A DNA stretch of 64,000 bases from Acidovorax soli (GTDB taxonomy: Bacteria; Pseudomonadota; Gammaproteobacteria; Burkholderiales; Burkholderiaceae_C). The stretch lies in the NCBI RefSeq assembly GCF_014207955.1, contig NZ_JACHLK010000001.1, positions 682,001 through 746,000 of the forward strand. The letters run 5' to 3'. This document shows positions 30,372-38,935 of this stretch, piece after piece. Each line of letters begins with the position of its first letter. The stretch's first letter is position 1. The notes beneath the pieces were generated by a model. The model saw nothing but the letters and a program-made list of their open reading frames with translations. It ran no database searches and was not told where the DNA came from. Position numbers and translations under genes: made by a program.

Positions 30372-33296
30372 TCAGCCCAGGTGCTGGCCCAGGATGCCGG
30401 CCAGCTCGAACATGCCCGCCGTGTCCTTGCCGAACACGGCGCGCAGCTTGTCGTCGGCGACGATGGTGCGCTTGTCCTTGGGGTCCTGCAGGTTGTTCGC
30501 CTTGATGTACTCCCAGAGCTTCTTCACGGCCTCGGGCCGTGCTACCGGCTCGTTGCCGATCACGGCGGCCAGCGCCGCGCTGGGGGCTGCCCCCGCGGCG
30601 GCCTTGCGCGGTGCCTTGGCGGCCGCGGTCTTGGTGGCGGCCGCCTTCTTGGCCGGGGCCTTCTTCGCGGCAGCCGCCTTGGCCGGTGCCTTGGCGGCGG
30701 CGCCCGCCGTCTTGCCGGCAAAGCCGCCGCCTGCGGTCTTGCGTGGCGGGAACTTGCTCGGCGCGAACTCGAAGTTCACCTTGCCGGCCTCCTTGTCCCA
30801 GGCCAGGAAGGCCTTGAACGCGCGGCGCGTGCGCATGGAGACGAACTTGTCCAGGAGGTCGGTCTTGCCGGTCTCCAAGAGCTTGTGCATCTGCTCGCGC
30901 TCCACGGGCTGCTGCAGGATGATCTTGCCGCTCTTGAAGGTGCAGCTCGGCGTGGGCTGGGCGGCCGTGGGCACGGCCTTGCTGCAGACGTAGTTGGCGC
31001 CGTGCTCGTGCACCCCGGCGCCGCAGATCGGGCAGGGGCCCAGGGACGCGTCGGTGAACTCCACGATCTCGCCCGACTCCTCGGCGTTCTTGTCGTCGCC
31101 GAAGTCGAATTCGAGCTTGTAGTTGTGCGCCTCGTCGTCGTACTTGATGACGATCTCGGAAGTGAATGGCCAGCCTGCCTTGGAGCGGAAGCCCTCCAGC
31201 GGGCCGATCTTCTTGTCGCGCAGCAGGGTTTCGGCCTCGGCGGTCTCGAAGGTGCGGCCCGCAGGCGACTTGCCGAAGCTGAAGCCGCAGGGCTCGGCAC
31301 CGGGCTTGCCCACGCAGGCGTAGCGGCGGTAGTTCTCCTTGACCACGCCGCCGCAGTTGGGGCACGGTGCTTCCAGCGTGGCGTAGTCGCCGGGGATGGT
31401 GTCGCGGTCGTATTCCTTGGCCTTCTTGACCATGCGCTCGGTCATGGCGGCGATGTCGGCCATGAAGGACTCGCGGCTCAGCTGCCCCTTTTCCATCTGC
31501 GAGAGCTTGAACTCCCACTCGCCGGTCAGGTCGGCGCGGCACAGCTCCTCCACCTCCAGCCCGCGCAGCAGCGTCATGAGCTGGAAGGCCTTGGCCGTGG
31601 GGATGATCTCGCGCCCTTCGCGCAGCATGTACTTCTCGGTCAGCAGGCCTTCGATGATGGCCGCGCGCGTGGCGGGCGTGCCCAGGCCCTTTTCCTGCAT
31701 GGCCTCGCGCAACTCGTCGTCGTCGATCTGCTTGCCCGCGCTTTCCATGGCGCCCAGCAGCGTGGCTTCGGAGTAGCGCGCCGGGGGCTTGGTCTTGAGA
31801 CCCTTGGGGTCCGCCTGCTCGGTGCGCACGGTCTCGCCGGGCTTCACGGGCACCAGGTTCTGGCCCTTGTCGCCGTCCTTGCCGCCCTCGACCTCGTCGG
31901 CCGCTTCCTTGCCATAGATGGCCAGCCAGCCGGGCTTGACCAGCACCTTGCCCTCGGTCTTGAAACTGTGGCCCGCGGCCGTGCTGATGCGGGTCGTGAC
32001 CGTGTACTCGGCGCTCGGGAAGAACACGGCCATGAAGCGGCGCACCACCAGGTCGTAGAGCTTTTGCTCGGCCTCGGACAGGCCGCTCGGTGCCTGCAGT
32101 GTGGGGATGATGGCAAAGTGATCACTCACCTTGCTGTTGTCGAAGATGCGCTTGGAGGGGCGCACGTAGTTGTTGGTCAGCGCCGTGCGTGCATGCGGCG
32201 CCAGGTGGCGCATGCTGCTGTCGGCCAGCATCTCGAAGGTCTGGCGCGCCACGGGCAGGTAGTCCTCGGGCAGGGCGCGCGAATCGGTACGCGGGTAGGT
32301 CAGCGCCTTGTGGCGTTCGTACAGGCTTTGCGCCAGAGCCAGCGTGGTCTTGGCCGAGTAGCCGAACTTGCCGTTGGCCTCGCGCTGCAGGCTGGTCAGG
32401 TCGAACAGCAGGGGCGAGGCCTGGGTGGTGGGCTTGCTTTCCTCGGTCACCGTGGCGGGTTTGCCGCGCACGGCGTCGGCGATGGCCTGTGCATCGCGCT
32501 GCGACCAGACGCGGTCGGCCTTGAGCTCGGGGTCCTCGCCCTTCTTCCACTTCGGGTCGAACCACTTGCCGGGGTAGGCGCCGGCCTCGGCGTCGAAGCT
32601 GGCGTGGATTTCCCAGTAGTCGCGGCTCACGAACTTGCGGATCTTCTCCTCGCGCTCCACCACCAGCGACAGCGTGGGCGTCTGCACCCGGCCCACAGTG
32701 GTCAAAAAGAACCCGCCGTCGCGCGAGTTGAAGGCCGTCATGGCGCGCGTGCCGTTGATGCCCACCAGCCAGTCGGCCTCGCTGCGGCTGCGCGCCGCGC
32801 TGGCCAGGCCGGCCATCTGCTGCTCGCTGCGCAGCGCATCGAAGCCATCGCGGATGGCCTGGGGCGTCATGGACTGCAGCCACAGACGCTTGACGGGCTT
32901 GCCCAGGGGCTTGGCGCCGCCGGCGTACTGCTCGATCAGGCGGAAGATCAGCTCCCCCTCGCGGCCCGCGTCACAGGCGTTCACGAGCGCGGTCACGTCC
33001 TTGCGCTTGGCCTGCTTGACCACCGCGTTCAGGCGCGTCTTGGTCTTGTCCACGGGCTTGAGGTCGAAGTACGGCGGGATCACGGGCAGGTGGGCAAAGC
33101 TCCACTTGCCGCGCTTCACGTCGAACTCTTCGGGCGCCTGGATCTCCACCAGGTGGCCCACGGCGCTGGTGACCACGTAGCGGTCGTTCTCGAAATGCTC
33201 GTCGTGCTTGTCGAACTTGCCCGCCACCGGGGTCAGTGCGCGCACGATGTCCTGCGCCACCGAGGGTTTTTCTGCAATTACCAGGGTCTTGGTCAT
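30372..33296 (-). CDS. topB: DNA topoisomerase III with C-terminal SWIB domain
   Basis: A type IA topoisomerase of 974 residues that decatenates and relaxes DNA via a 5'-phosphotyrosine. The Toprim domain opens the protein (TLVIAEKPSVAQDIVRAL). The active-site Tyr lies in LTYPRTDSRALP. The tail holds zinc-ribbon-like clusters (CPNCGGVVKENYRRYAC and CPICGAGVHEHGANYVC), then a long Lys/Ala-rich histone-H1-like linker, and finally a SWIB/MDM2-type domain (RPEAVKKLWEYIKANNLQDP...LRAVFGKDTAGMFEL). E. coli TopB is about 650 residues, so the extra length is this tail. SWIB fusions to type IA topoisomerases are known but their purpose is unclear. The start ATG (MTKTLVIAEKPS) is standard. A SET-domain gene diverges from it. 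Confidence 0.95.
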   Translation of the reverse strand: MTKTLVIAEKPSVAQDIVRALTPVAGKFDKHDEHFENDRYVVTSAVGHLVEIQAPEEFDVKRGKWSFAHLPVIPPYFDLKPVDKTKTRLNAVVKQAKRKDVTALVNACDAGREGELIFRLIEQYAGGAKPLGKPVKRLWLQSMTPQAIRDGFDALRSEQQMAGLASAARSRSEADWLVGINGTRAMTAFNSRDGGFFLTTVGRVQTPTLSLVVEREEKIRKFVSRDYWEIHASFDAEAGAYPGKWFDPKWKKGEDPELKADRVWSQRDAQAIADAVRGKPATVTEESKPTTQASPLLFDLTSLQREANGKFGYSAKTTLALAQSLYERHKALTYPRTDSRALPEDYLPVARQTFEMLADSSMRHLAPHARTALTNNYVRPSKRIFDNSKVSDHFAIIPTLQAPSGLSEAEQKLYDLVVRRFMAVFFPSAEYTVTTRISTAAGHSFKTEGKVLVKPGWLAIYGKEAADEVEGGKDGDKGQNLVPVKPGETVRTEQADPKGLKTKPPARYSEATLLGAMESAGKQIDDDELREAMQEKGLGTPATRAAIIEGLLTEKYMLREGREIIPTAKAFQLMTLLRGLEVEELCRADLTGEWEFKLSQMEKGQLSRESFMADIAAMTERMVKKAKEYDRDTIPGDYATLEAPCPNCGGVVKENYRRYACVGKPGAEPCGFSFGKSPAGRTFETAEAETLLRDKKIGPLEGFRSKAGWPFTSEIVIKYDDEAHNYKLEFDFGDDKNAEESGEIVEFTDASLGPCPICGAGVHEHGANYVCSKAVPTAAQPTPSCTFKSGKIILQQPVEREQMHKLLETGKTDLLDKFVSMRTRRAFKAFLAWDKEAGKVNFEFAPSKFPPRKTAGGGFAGKTAGAAAKAPAKAAAAKKAPAKKAAATKTAAAKAPRKAAAGAAPSAALAAVIGNEPVARPEAVKKLWEYIKANNLQDPKDKRTIVADDKLRAVFGKDTAGMFELAGILGQHLG

Positions 33297-33360
33297 TTTT
33301 TGGGTTCTCGCCAGTCTGGCTGTCCGGCATCCGGCCGGTCGCTTCTACAATTCGTTGCCT

Positions 33361-33393
33361 CACGCGTACACGCGCACGCGCATGTGTGCATAT
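33361..33393. other. 33-base perfect alternating pyrimidine-purine tract
   Basis: Every base step from 33361 to 33393 alternates pyrimidine and purine, rich in CG, CA/TG and TA steps. Such tracts can flip to left-handed Z-DNA under negative supercoiling. It lies in the 119-base divergent spacer between topB and the SET-domain gene. Confidence 0.8.
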
Positions 33394-33415
33394 TCAAGTT
33401 AACAGAGTTTTTGCC

Positions 33416-34012
33416 ATGCCCCGCACCGCATCGTCTGCCGCCCCTTCCGTTCCATCGGGTCGCCGCATCCAGACCCGGCGCTCGGGCGTGCATGGCAATG
33501 GCGTGTTTGCCGTGCAGGATATTGCAGAGGGCGAAGTCCTTGTCGAGTACACGGGCGAAGTCATCGGCTGGCAGGAGGCGCAGGACCGCCACCCCCACGA
33601 TCCCCTGCAGCCCAACCATACCTTCTATTTCCATGTGGATGAAGACCGCGTGATCGACGCCAAGTTCGGCGGCAACTCCTCGCGCTGGATCAACCACAGC
33701 TGCAACCCCAACTGCTACGCCGACGAGCAGGATGGCCGCATCTTCATCACCGCGCTGCGCAACATCGCCGCCGGTGAGGAGCTCAACTACGACTACGGCC
33801 TGATCATCGACGAACCCTACACCAAGAAGCTCAAGGCGGAATACCCCTGCTGGTGCGGCAGTGACAACTGCCGGGGCACGCTGCTGGCACCCAAGCGCGG
33901 CTGGCGTCCGCCCATGCCGGCCGAGCCCGCATCGGCCCCGGTGCGTAAAAAGGGTAACAAAAAGAGCGATGCCGGCGCCGGGGACCAGGCCAAGCAGGGC
34001 ACAAGGCCATGA
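33416..34012 (+). CDS. SET-domain protein-lysine methyltransferase
   Basis: A 198-residue SET-domain enzyme. The SAM-binding and catalytic motifs are intact: HGNGVFAVQDIAEGEVLVEYTGE at the start of the fold, RWINHSCNPNC, and GEELNYDYG with the active-site Tyr. A post-SET zinc cluster follows (CWCGSDNCRG). The Lys-rich tail (RKKGNKKSDA) could bind nucleic acid. SET domains are mainly eukaryotic but occur in various bacteria, and the protein target here is unknown. The ATG at 33416 is the first sensible start. The stop overlaps the birA start (ATGA at 34009-34012), so the two are translationally coupled. Divergence from topB and the tail suggest a DNA-associated substrate, as inference only. 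Confidence 0.9.
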   Translation: MPRTASSAAPSVPSGRRIQTRRSGVHGNGVFAVQDIAEGEVLVEYTGEVIGWQEAQDRHPHDPLQPNHTFYFHVDEDRVIDAKFGGNSSRWINHSCNPNCYADEQDGRIFITALRNIAAGEELNYDYGLIIDEPYTKKLKAEYPCWCGSDNCRGTLLAPKRGWRPPMPAEPASAPVRKKGNKKSDAGAGDQAKQGTRP

Positions 34013-34848
34013 CGGCGCTTTCCCTGTGCTGGCCTGCCGAAGCCCTCTGGCAGGCCGTGGAGCCCCGGTTGCCGGGCTTCTCCGTGGAGGTGCTGCCCAG
34101 CATCGACTCCACCAACACCGAGCTCATGCGCCGTGCGCGCGCCGGCCTGTGCGACCCCACCCTGCTCGTGGCCGAGCAGCAGACGGCCGGCCGCGGGCGC
34201 CTCGGGCGCGTGTGGCAGAGCGATGTGGGCGCCTCGCTCATGATGAGCCTGGGCCTGCCGCTGGCTCCGGCCGACTGGTCGGGCCTGTCGCTGGCGGTGG
34301 GCGTGAGCGTGGCCGAAAGCCTGCAGCCGGCGCTGCCGGCCGAGGGCGCTGCCCAGCGCGTCGGCCTCAAATGGCCCAATGACCTGTGGGTCAGCGGTGA
34401 CCGCAAGCTTGGCGGCATCCTGGTCGAGACCGCGAGCTTCGTGGCGCCCCAGGGCGCCCCGGCGGAACGCGCGCCCGCTACCCGCTATGTGGTCGTGGGC
34501 ATCGGCATCAATGTGCTGCCGCGCAGCGGCGAGGGCATGAGCATGCCGCCGGCCAGCCTGCAGGAGGTGGAGCCCGGCCTGGATGCTCCGGCGGCGCTGC
34601 TGCGCATCGTGCCGCCGCTGGTGGCCATGCTGCAGTCCTTCGAGGGCTATGGCTTCTCGCCCATGCAGGCGCGCTTTGCGCAGCGCGACATCCTGCAGGG
34701 CCGGGCCGTCACGCTGAGCGATGGCCAGGCGGGCACCGCCCACGGCGTGGGCGAAGACGGCGCACTGCTGGTACAGACCGCCAGTGGCATGCAGGCCGTC
34801 ACGAGTTCGGAAATCAGCGTACGGCCCAGCCCGGCGCTGCCGTCATGA
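34009..34848 (+). CDS. birA: Biotin--[acetyl-CoA-carboxylase] ligase
   Basis: A 279-residue enzyme that attaches biotin to the BCCP subunit of acetyl-CoA carboxylase via biotinyl-AMP. Diagnostic motifs are STNTELMRRA, the adenylation loop GRGRLGRVWQS, KWPNDLWVSGDRKLGGILVE and VVGIGINV. It has no N-terminal helix-turn-helix, so it is a group I enzyme and not a biotin repressor as in E. coli. It overlaps the SET-domain gene by four bases and is followed after 13 bases by the SPOR-like gene. In many betaproteobacteria coaX follows birA; that gene is absent here. Confidence 0.95.
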   Translation: MTALSLCWPAEALWQAVEPRLPGFSVEVLPSIDSTNTELMRRARAGLCDPTLLVAEQQTAGRGRLGRVWQSDVGASLMMSLGLPLAPADWSGLSLAVGVSVAESLQPALPAEGAAQRVGLKWPNDLWVSGDRKLGGILVETASFVAPQGAPAERAPATRYVVVGIGINVLPRSGEGMSMPPASLQEVEPGLDAPAALLRIVPPLVAMLQSFEGYGFSPMQARFAQRDILQGRAVTLSDGQAGTAHGVGEDGALLVQTASGMQAVTSSEISVRPSPALPS

Positions 34849-34861
34849 CCCCGGGAGCTGC

Positions 34862-35551
34862 ATGCTGCGCCTTCTCATCCTGATCCTGCTGCTGGCCAAT
34901 GGCGGCTATTTCGCCTGGTCGCACGGGCACTTGCGCGAATGGGGCCTGGCGCCGGTGCAGGAAGGCGAGCCCCAGCGCATGGGCCAGCAGCTGCGGCCGG
35001 AGACCCTGCAGATCCTGCGTGTGCGGCCCGCCAGTCCGGCGCCGCAGCCGCCGGTGTCCGAGGCTGCGGCGCCGCCCGTGGTGGTAGCAACTGCGGCGGC
35101 GGCGGCCACCGAGTGCCTGCAGTCGGGCGTGCTCGACGAGCGCCAGGCCGACGCGGTGCGCACGGCTGCGGCCGGGCTGCCGCAGGGCAGCTGGGTGCTG
35201 GAATCCACACCCCTGCCGGCGCGCTGGATGGTCTACATGGGCCGCTTCGAAGACCAGGAGGTGCTGGACAAGAAGCGCGCCGAACTGCGCGCCCGCAAGG
35301 TCGATTTCGACCGCCCTGGCGGCACGCTGGAGCTGGGCTTGTCGCTGGGCCGTTTCGCGACCGAAGAGGCGGCCAAGCGCGAACTCGCGAACCTGGGCGA
35401 GAAGGGGGTGCGCACCGCCCGGGTGATCCAGGAGCGTGCCGAAACCCCGGGCTTCACCTTGCGCCTGGCGGCCGTGACCGAGGCCCTGCGTCCGCAGCTG
35501 GACGGCCTGCGCGGCCCCCTGGCCGGCAAGCCCCTGCGCACCTGCGGCTGA
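34862..35551 (+). CDS. SPOR-like membrane-anchored protein
   Basis: A 229-residue protein with one N-terminal membrane helix (LLILILLLANGGYFAWS), an Ala/Pro/Val linker, and a C-terminal domain that resembles a SPOR domain (MVYMGRFEDQEVLDKKRAELR; LGLSLGRFATEEAAKRELANL). SPOR domains bind denuded peptidoglycan at the septum, so a periplasmic role near the division site is likely but unproven. The start is set by GGGAGCTGC just before the ATG. It closely follows birA, an arrangement I recall in relatives. Confidence 0.75.
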   Translation: MLRLLILILLLANGGYFAWSHGHLREWGLAPVQEGEPQRMGQQLRPETLQILRVRPASPAPQPPVSEAAAPPVVVATAAAAATECLQSGVLDERQADAVRTAAAGLPQGSWVLESTPLPARWMVYMGRFEDQEVLDKKRAELRARKVDFDRPGGTLELGLSLGRFATEEAAKRELANLGEKGVRTARVIQERAETPGFTLRLAAVTEALRPQLDGLRGPLAGKPLRTCG

Positions 35552-35623
35552 GCCGTGCAGCGCCCAGGTCCTGCACGGTGGTGACCGCGCCGCCCTTTCC
35601 ACAGTTCCCGCAACCCTGACTCC

Positions 35624-36367
35624 ATGACCGACGAAGCCACCTCCATCCAGTGCGGCACCCATGGCGAAGCCCTGCCCACCTACGTCTGCGGGCACCTGGG
35701 CCGCAACCCCGCGCAGCGCTGGTTCTGCGACGCCCCCGAGGCCGACTACCCGTATCCGGACGCCTGGTGCGCGGGCTGCAATGACGAGCTCCTGAAGGAG
35801 GGCGGCGAATGGAACGAGCGCAACGAAGGCTGTCTGGACCTCCAGATCCTGTGCCACCACTGCTACCAGGACGCCATGGCCCACAGCGTTGGCGCCATGG
35901 CCGAGCCGCAGCAGCACGCCTGGGAAGATGCCGTGGTCGACGCCCACCACGCCCTGGTCCACAAGCAGAAGGCGCTCGAATCGGAGCATGGCATCTCGCG
36001 CTTCGAGCGCTGGGACTACGACCAGGCGCAGGGCACGCTGACCTTTTCGCACGAGGGGGCTCCCAAGGTGGTGGCAGACATCGAGTTCATCGGCTCGGTC
36101 TCCAAGGCCAGCGGCACCTGGCTCTGGGCCTGGGCCAACTTCGGCAACCATGCCAAGGTGAGCACCCGCATCCCGGCCGTGCGCGAATGGGGTGAGGTGC
36201 AGGGCTTTCTGCCACTGACGGTGCCGCGCTGGGACGCGGACGTGACCGACGGCTGGGAGCTCTCGGGCGTGGCCGCGCAGGTGCTGGGTGCGCGCGGGGT
36301 GTACCGTGCGCCCACCGACAACGGCTACCTCTTCATGGCGTTGATGTCCTTGCGCGCCGTGGGGTAA
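35624..36367 (+). CDS. DUF6882-like protein with N-terminal Cys-rich part
   Basis: A 247-residue soluble protein. The N-terminal 85 residues hold several Cys and His (IQCGTHGEALPTYVCGHL, WCAGCNDEL, CHHCYQDAM) that could bind zinc. The C-terminal 140 residues (WDYDQAQGTLTFSHEG... SGTWLWAWANFG) match my memory of DUF6882-type proteins, a family of unknown function often in polymorphic or immunity-like settings. No signal peptide is seen. It follows the SPOR-like gene at 72 bases and converges on the MBL hydrolase with 24 bases between stops. The family call is moderate and the function unknown. Confidence 0.6.
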   Translation: MTDEATSIQCGTHGEALPTYVCGHLGRNPAQRWFCDAPEADYPYPDAWCAGCNDELLKEGGEWNERNEGCLDLQILCHHCYQDAMAHSVGAMAEPQQHAWEDAVVDAHHALVHKQKALESEHGISRFERWDYDQAQGTLTFSHEGAPKVVADIEFIGSVSKASGTWLWAWANFGNHAKVSTRIPAVREWGEVQGFLPLTVPRWDADVTDGWELSGVAAQVLGARGVYRAPTDNGYLFMALMSLRAVG

Positions 36368-36391
36368 GGGCCGTCCGCAGGTGACGGGTGG

Positions 36392-37432
36392 CTACAGCGC
36401 AATGGCCCGCGTCTCGCCATGGCGCATCAGCCACACGCGCTCGGCCGGCACACCGCGCTCGGCCAGCGCAGCGGCCAGGTCGCGCGGCGGGTGGTCGAAG
36501 GCCTCCTGGGTGAGTGCAAAGGTGCCCCAGTGCACGCCCATGGCCTGGCGCGCCTCGACATCCAGCATCAGCTGCACGGCATCGGCCGGGTTCACGTGCA
36601 TGGGCTTCATGAAGTCGCGCGGCAGGTAGGCACCGATCGGCAGGGCCAGAAAGTCCACGGCACCCAGGCGCTGGCGGATGGCCTTGAAGTCATCGCTGTA
36701 GCCCGTGTCACCCGGGAACAGGAAGCGCCAGGGCCCCGCGGCATCGGGCCGGGTCCATTCGATCAGGTAGCCGCCCCAGAGCGAGGCATTGGTGTCGTTC
36801 AGGCTGCGCCGGCTCCAGTGCTGGGCGGGCGTGAAGTGCACGCGCACGCCGGGGGCCAGGTCCACCCCACCCCACCAGTCGAGTTCCACCGTGTCGGCCA
36901 TGCCGCGTCGCACGAACCAGTCCCTGAGCCCCTGGGGCACGATGAAGCGCGGCCTCTGCCCCGCTGCGCGCAGGCGCTTCAAGGTGGCGCTGCACAGGTG
37001 GTCGTAGTGGTTGTGCGAGACCAGCACTGCGTCGATGCGCGGCAGTTGCTCGGGGGTGAGCGGCGGCGGTACGCGCCGCGGCGCCCCGAAACGGCCCAGC
37101 GGCCCGGCATGGCTGGCCAGCGTGGGGTCGATCAGCAGGTTCAGGCCTGCCACCTGCAGCAGCATGGAGACATGGCCCAGCCAGGTCACGACCGGTGCCT
37201 CGTGACGCTGTGCCAGCAGCGCGTGGTCCACGGGCTGGGTCCAGTCGCGCACAAAGCGCGCATAGCCCCCTGTGGGTGCGCTGCGCGGCTTGAAATCGCC
37301 GCGCAGCGAGCGCCAGGCCATTTCGTACCAGGGGAAGTCGCCGATCACGACCCGGTCATCGGTGTTGCGAAAACGGCGTGGCGGCGAAGCGGGAGAAGCA
37401 GGCATGAGGCATCCGGCAGAACGGGATTTCAT
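36392..37432 (-). CDS. MBL-fold metallohydrolase (UlaG/NAPE-PLD-like)
   Basis: A 346-residue beta-lactamase-fold hydrolase. Metal-binding motifs are clear: SHNHYDHL (HxHxDH type), a His in FTPAQHWSRRS, the Asp in FPGDTGYSDDF, and the last His in HVNPADAVQ or GVHWGTF. The long WLGHVSMLLQVAGLNLLIDPTL stretch is characteristic of the L-ascorbate-lactonase/NAPE-PLD-like group, which includes phospholipases. No signal peptide is seen. The ATG at 37432 has GAGG closely upstream; an internal ATG at 37405 is an alternative. It follows the TctE-like kinase by 51 bases on the same strand. The substrate is unknown. Confidence 0.83.
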   Translation of the reverse strand: MKSRSAGCLMPASPASPPRRFRNTDDRVVIGDFPWYEMAWRSLRGDFKPRSAPTGGYARFVRDWTQPVDHALLAQRHEAPVVTWLGHVSMLLQVAGLNLLIDPTLASHAGPLGRFGAPRRVPPPLTPEQLPRIDAVLVSHNHYDHLCSATLKRLRAAGQRPRFIVPQGLRDWFVRRGMADTVELDWWGGVDLAPGVRVHFTPAQHWSRRSLNDTNASLWGGYLIEWTRPDAAGPWRFLFPGDTGYSDDFKAIRQRLGAVDFLALPIGAYLPRDFMKPMHVNPADAVQLMLDVEARQAMGVHWGTFALTQEAFDHPPRDLAAALAERGVPAERVWLMRHGETRAIAL

Positions 37433-37483
37433 GATGCCTCAAACCGGTCTTTCCGGCCGGCGCCTGCGGCCAAGGCCCCGGGC

Positions 37484-38932
37484 TCAGTCGGGTGCCTGCT
37501 CGCTGGCTGCAAAGCGCACGCTGAAGCGCGCTCCGGGGGGCTGCATGCCTGGGTGGGCGTCTTCGAGCTGCACCTCGGCCCCGTGCTTGCGCGCGATCTC
37601 CAGCACGATGGGCAGGCCCAGGCCCGAGCCGTCGGCATCGCTGCCCAGGGCCCGGTAGAAGGGCTGGAAGACCAGTTCGCGCTCGGATTCGGGCACGCCC
37701 GGCCCTGAGTCCTCCACCTGCAGCAGCAGCACGCGGCCGAAGGTGTCGGCCAGCACGCGTGTGGTGACCACGCCGGGCCGGTCCGGGGCCGAGGGGGTGT
37801 AGTTGAGGGCGTTGTCCACCAGGTTGCGCACCAGCTCCTTGAGCAGGGTCGGGTTGCCATCGACCCAGACGCCGGGTGAACCCGGCTCGGCACCGTCGTA
37901 GCCCAGGTCGATGTGCCTTTCGAGCGCGCGCGGTACCGAATCGCGCACCACCTCGATGGCCAGCCGTGCCAGGTCGCAGGGCTGGCGCGCCAGGACCACG
38001 CCACTGCCCTCGGCGCGGGCCAGGGCCAGCAACTGGTTGACGGTGTGCGTGGCGCGGATGCTGGAACGCCCGATCTGCTGCAGCGAGCGCTTGAGCTCTT
38101 CGGTGCTCGTGCCCTCGCGCTGCGCCAGGTCGGCCTGCATGCGCAGGCCCGCCAGCGGGGTCTTGAGCTGGTGTGCTGCGTCGGCCAGGAAGCGCTTTTG
38201 CGTGGCCAGCGAGTCGTGCAGGCGCGTGAGCAGGTCGTTCACCGAGGACACCAGCGGCGCCACCTCCAGCGGCACGGTGCGGTCGTCCAGCGGCGACAGG
38301 TCGTCGGGGTTGCGCGCGCGGATGCGCTGCTCGAGCTGATTGAGCGGCTGGATGCCGCGCGCCAGCGCCAGCCACACCAGCAGCACGGCCAGCGGCAGGA
38401 TCACGAACTGCGGCAGCATCACGCCCTTGATGATCTCGGTGGCCAGCACGCTGCGCTTCTCGCGCGTTTCGGCCACCTGCACCAGGGCCAGCGGGCTGTC
38501 CTTGAGCGGCAGGCGCACCCAGATGTAGGCCACGCGGATGTCGATGCCGCGCAGCTCGGCATCGCGCAGCCGCACCTCGCCGGGCATGGGCACTTCGTCG
38601 GAAGGGGGGGCCGGCAGTTCGCGCTCGCCCGAGAGGAACTCGCCGCCCACGCCCTTGACCTGGTAGTACACCACGTCGGAGTCGTCAGCGCGCAGGATCT
38701 CGCTGGCCGGCTGGGGCAGGTTGAACTGCACCACGCCCTTTTGCACGCCCACGAGCTGGGCCAGGGCATGGGCGTTGTACTCCAGCGCGCGGTCGAAGGG
38801 TTTGTTGGCCAGGCCCTGGGCCACCAGCCAGGTGAGCGCCAGGCTCACGGGCCACAGCAGCAGCAGCGGGGTGAGCATCCAGTCCAGGATCTCGCCGAAC
38901 AGGGAGCGCTGCTCGCGCTGGAAGATTTTCAA
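37484..38932 (-). CDS. TctE-like sensor histidine kinase
   Basis: A 482-residue inner-membrane kinase. TM1 lies near residues 19-39 (MLTPLLLLWPVSLALTWLV), then a 2CSK-type periplasmic domain of about 130 residues, TM2 (LPQFVILPLAVLLVWLAL) and a HAMP region. The H-box is FLADAAHQLKTPLAGLRMQ with the phospho-His near residue 250, and the ATPase boxes (NLVDNALNY, DSGPGV, GSGLGLPI) are intact. The sequence is of the TctE/QseC type, kinases that in several bacteria sense tricarboxylates and induce their uptake. The partner regulator ends three bases upstream. A Bug-family receptor two genes away supports carboxylate sensing, but that is context only. Confidence 0.88.
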   Translation of the reverse strand: MKIFQREQRSLFGEILDWMLTPLLLLWPVSLALTWLVAQGLANKPFDRALEYNAHALAQLVGVQKGVVQFNLPQPASEILRADDSDVVYYQVKGVGGEFLSGERELPAPPSDEVPMPGEVRLRDAELRGIDIRVAYIWVRLPLKDSPLALVQVAETREKRSVLATEIIKGVMLPQFVILPLAVLLVWLALARGIQPLNQLEQRIRARNPDDLSPLDDRTVPLEVAPLVSSVNDLLTRLHDSLATQKRFLADAAHQLKTPLAGLRMQADLAQREGTSTEELKRSLQQIGRSSIRATHTVNQLLALARAEGSGVVLARQPCDLARLAIEVVRDSVPRALERHIDLGYDGAEPGSPGVWVDGNPTLLKELVRNLVDNALNYTPSAPDRPGVVTTRVLADTFGRVLLLQVEDSGPGVPESERELVFQPFYRALGSDADGSGLGLPIVLEIARKHGAEVQLEDAHPGMQPPGARFSVRFAASEQAPD

Positions 38933-38935
38933 GGA

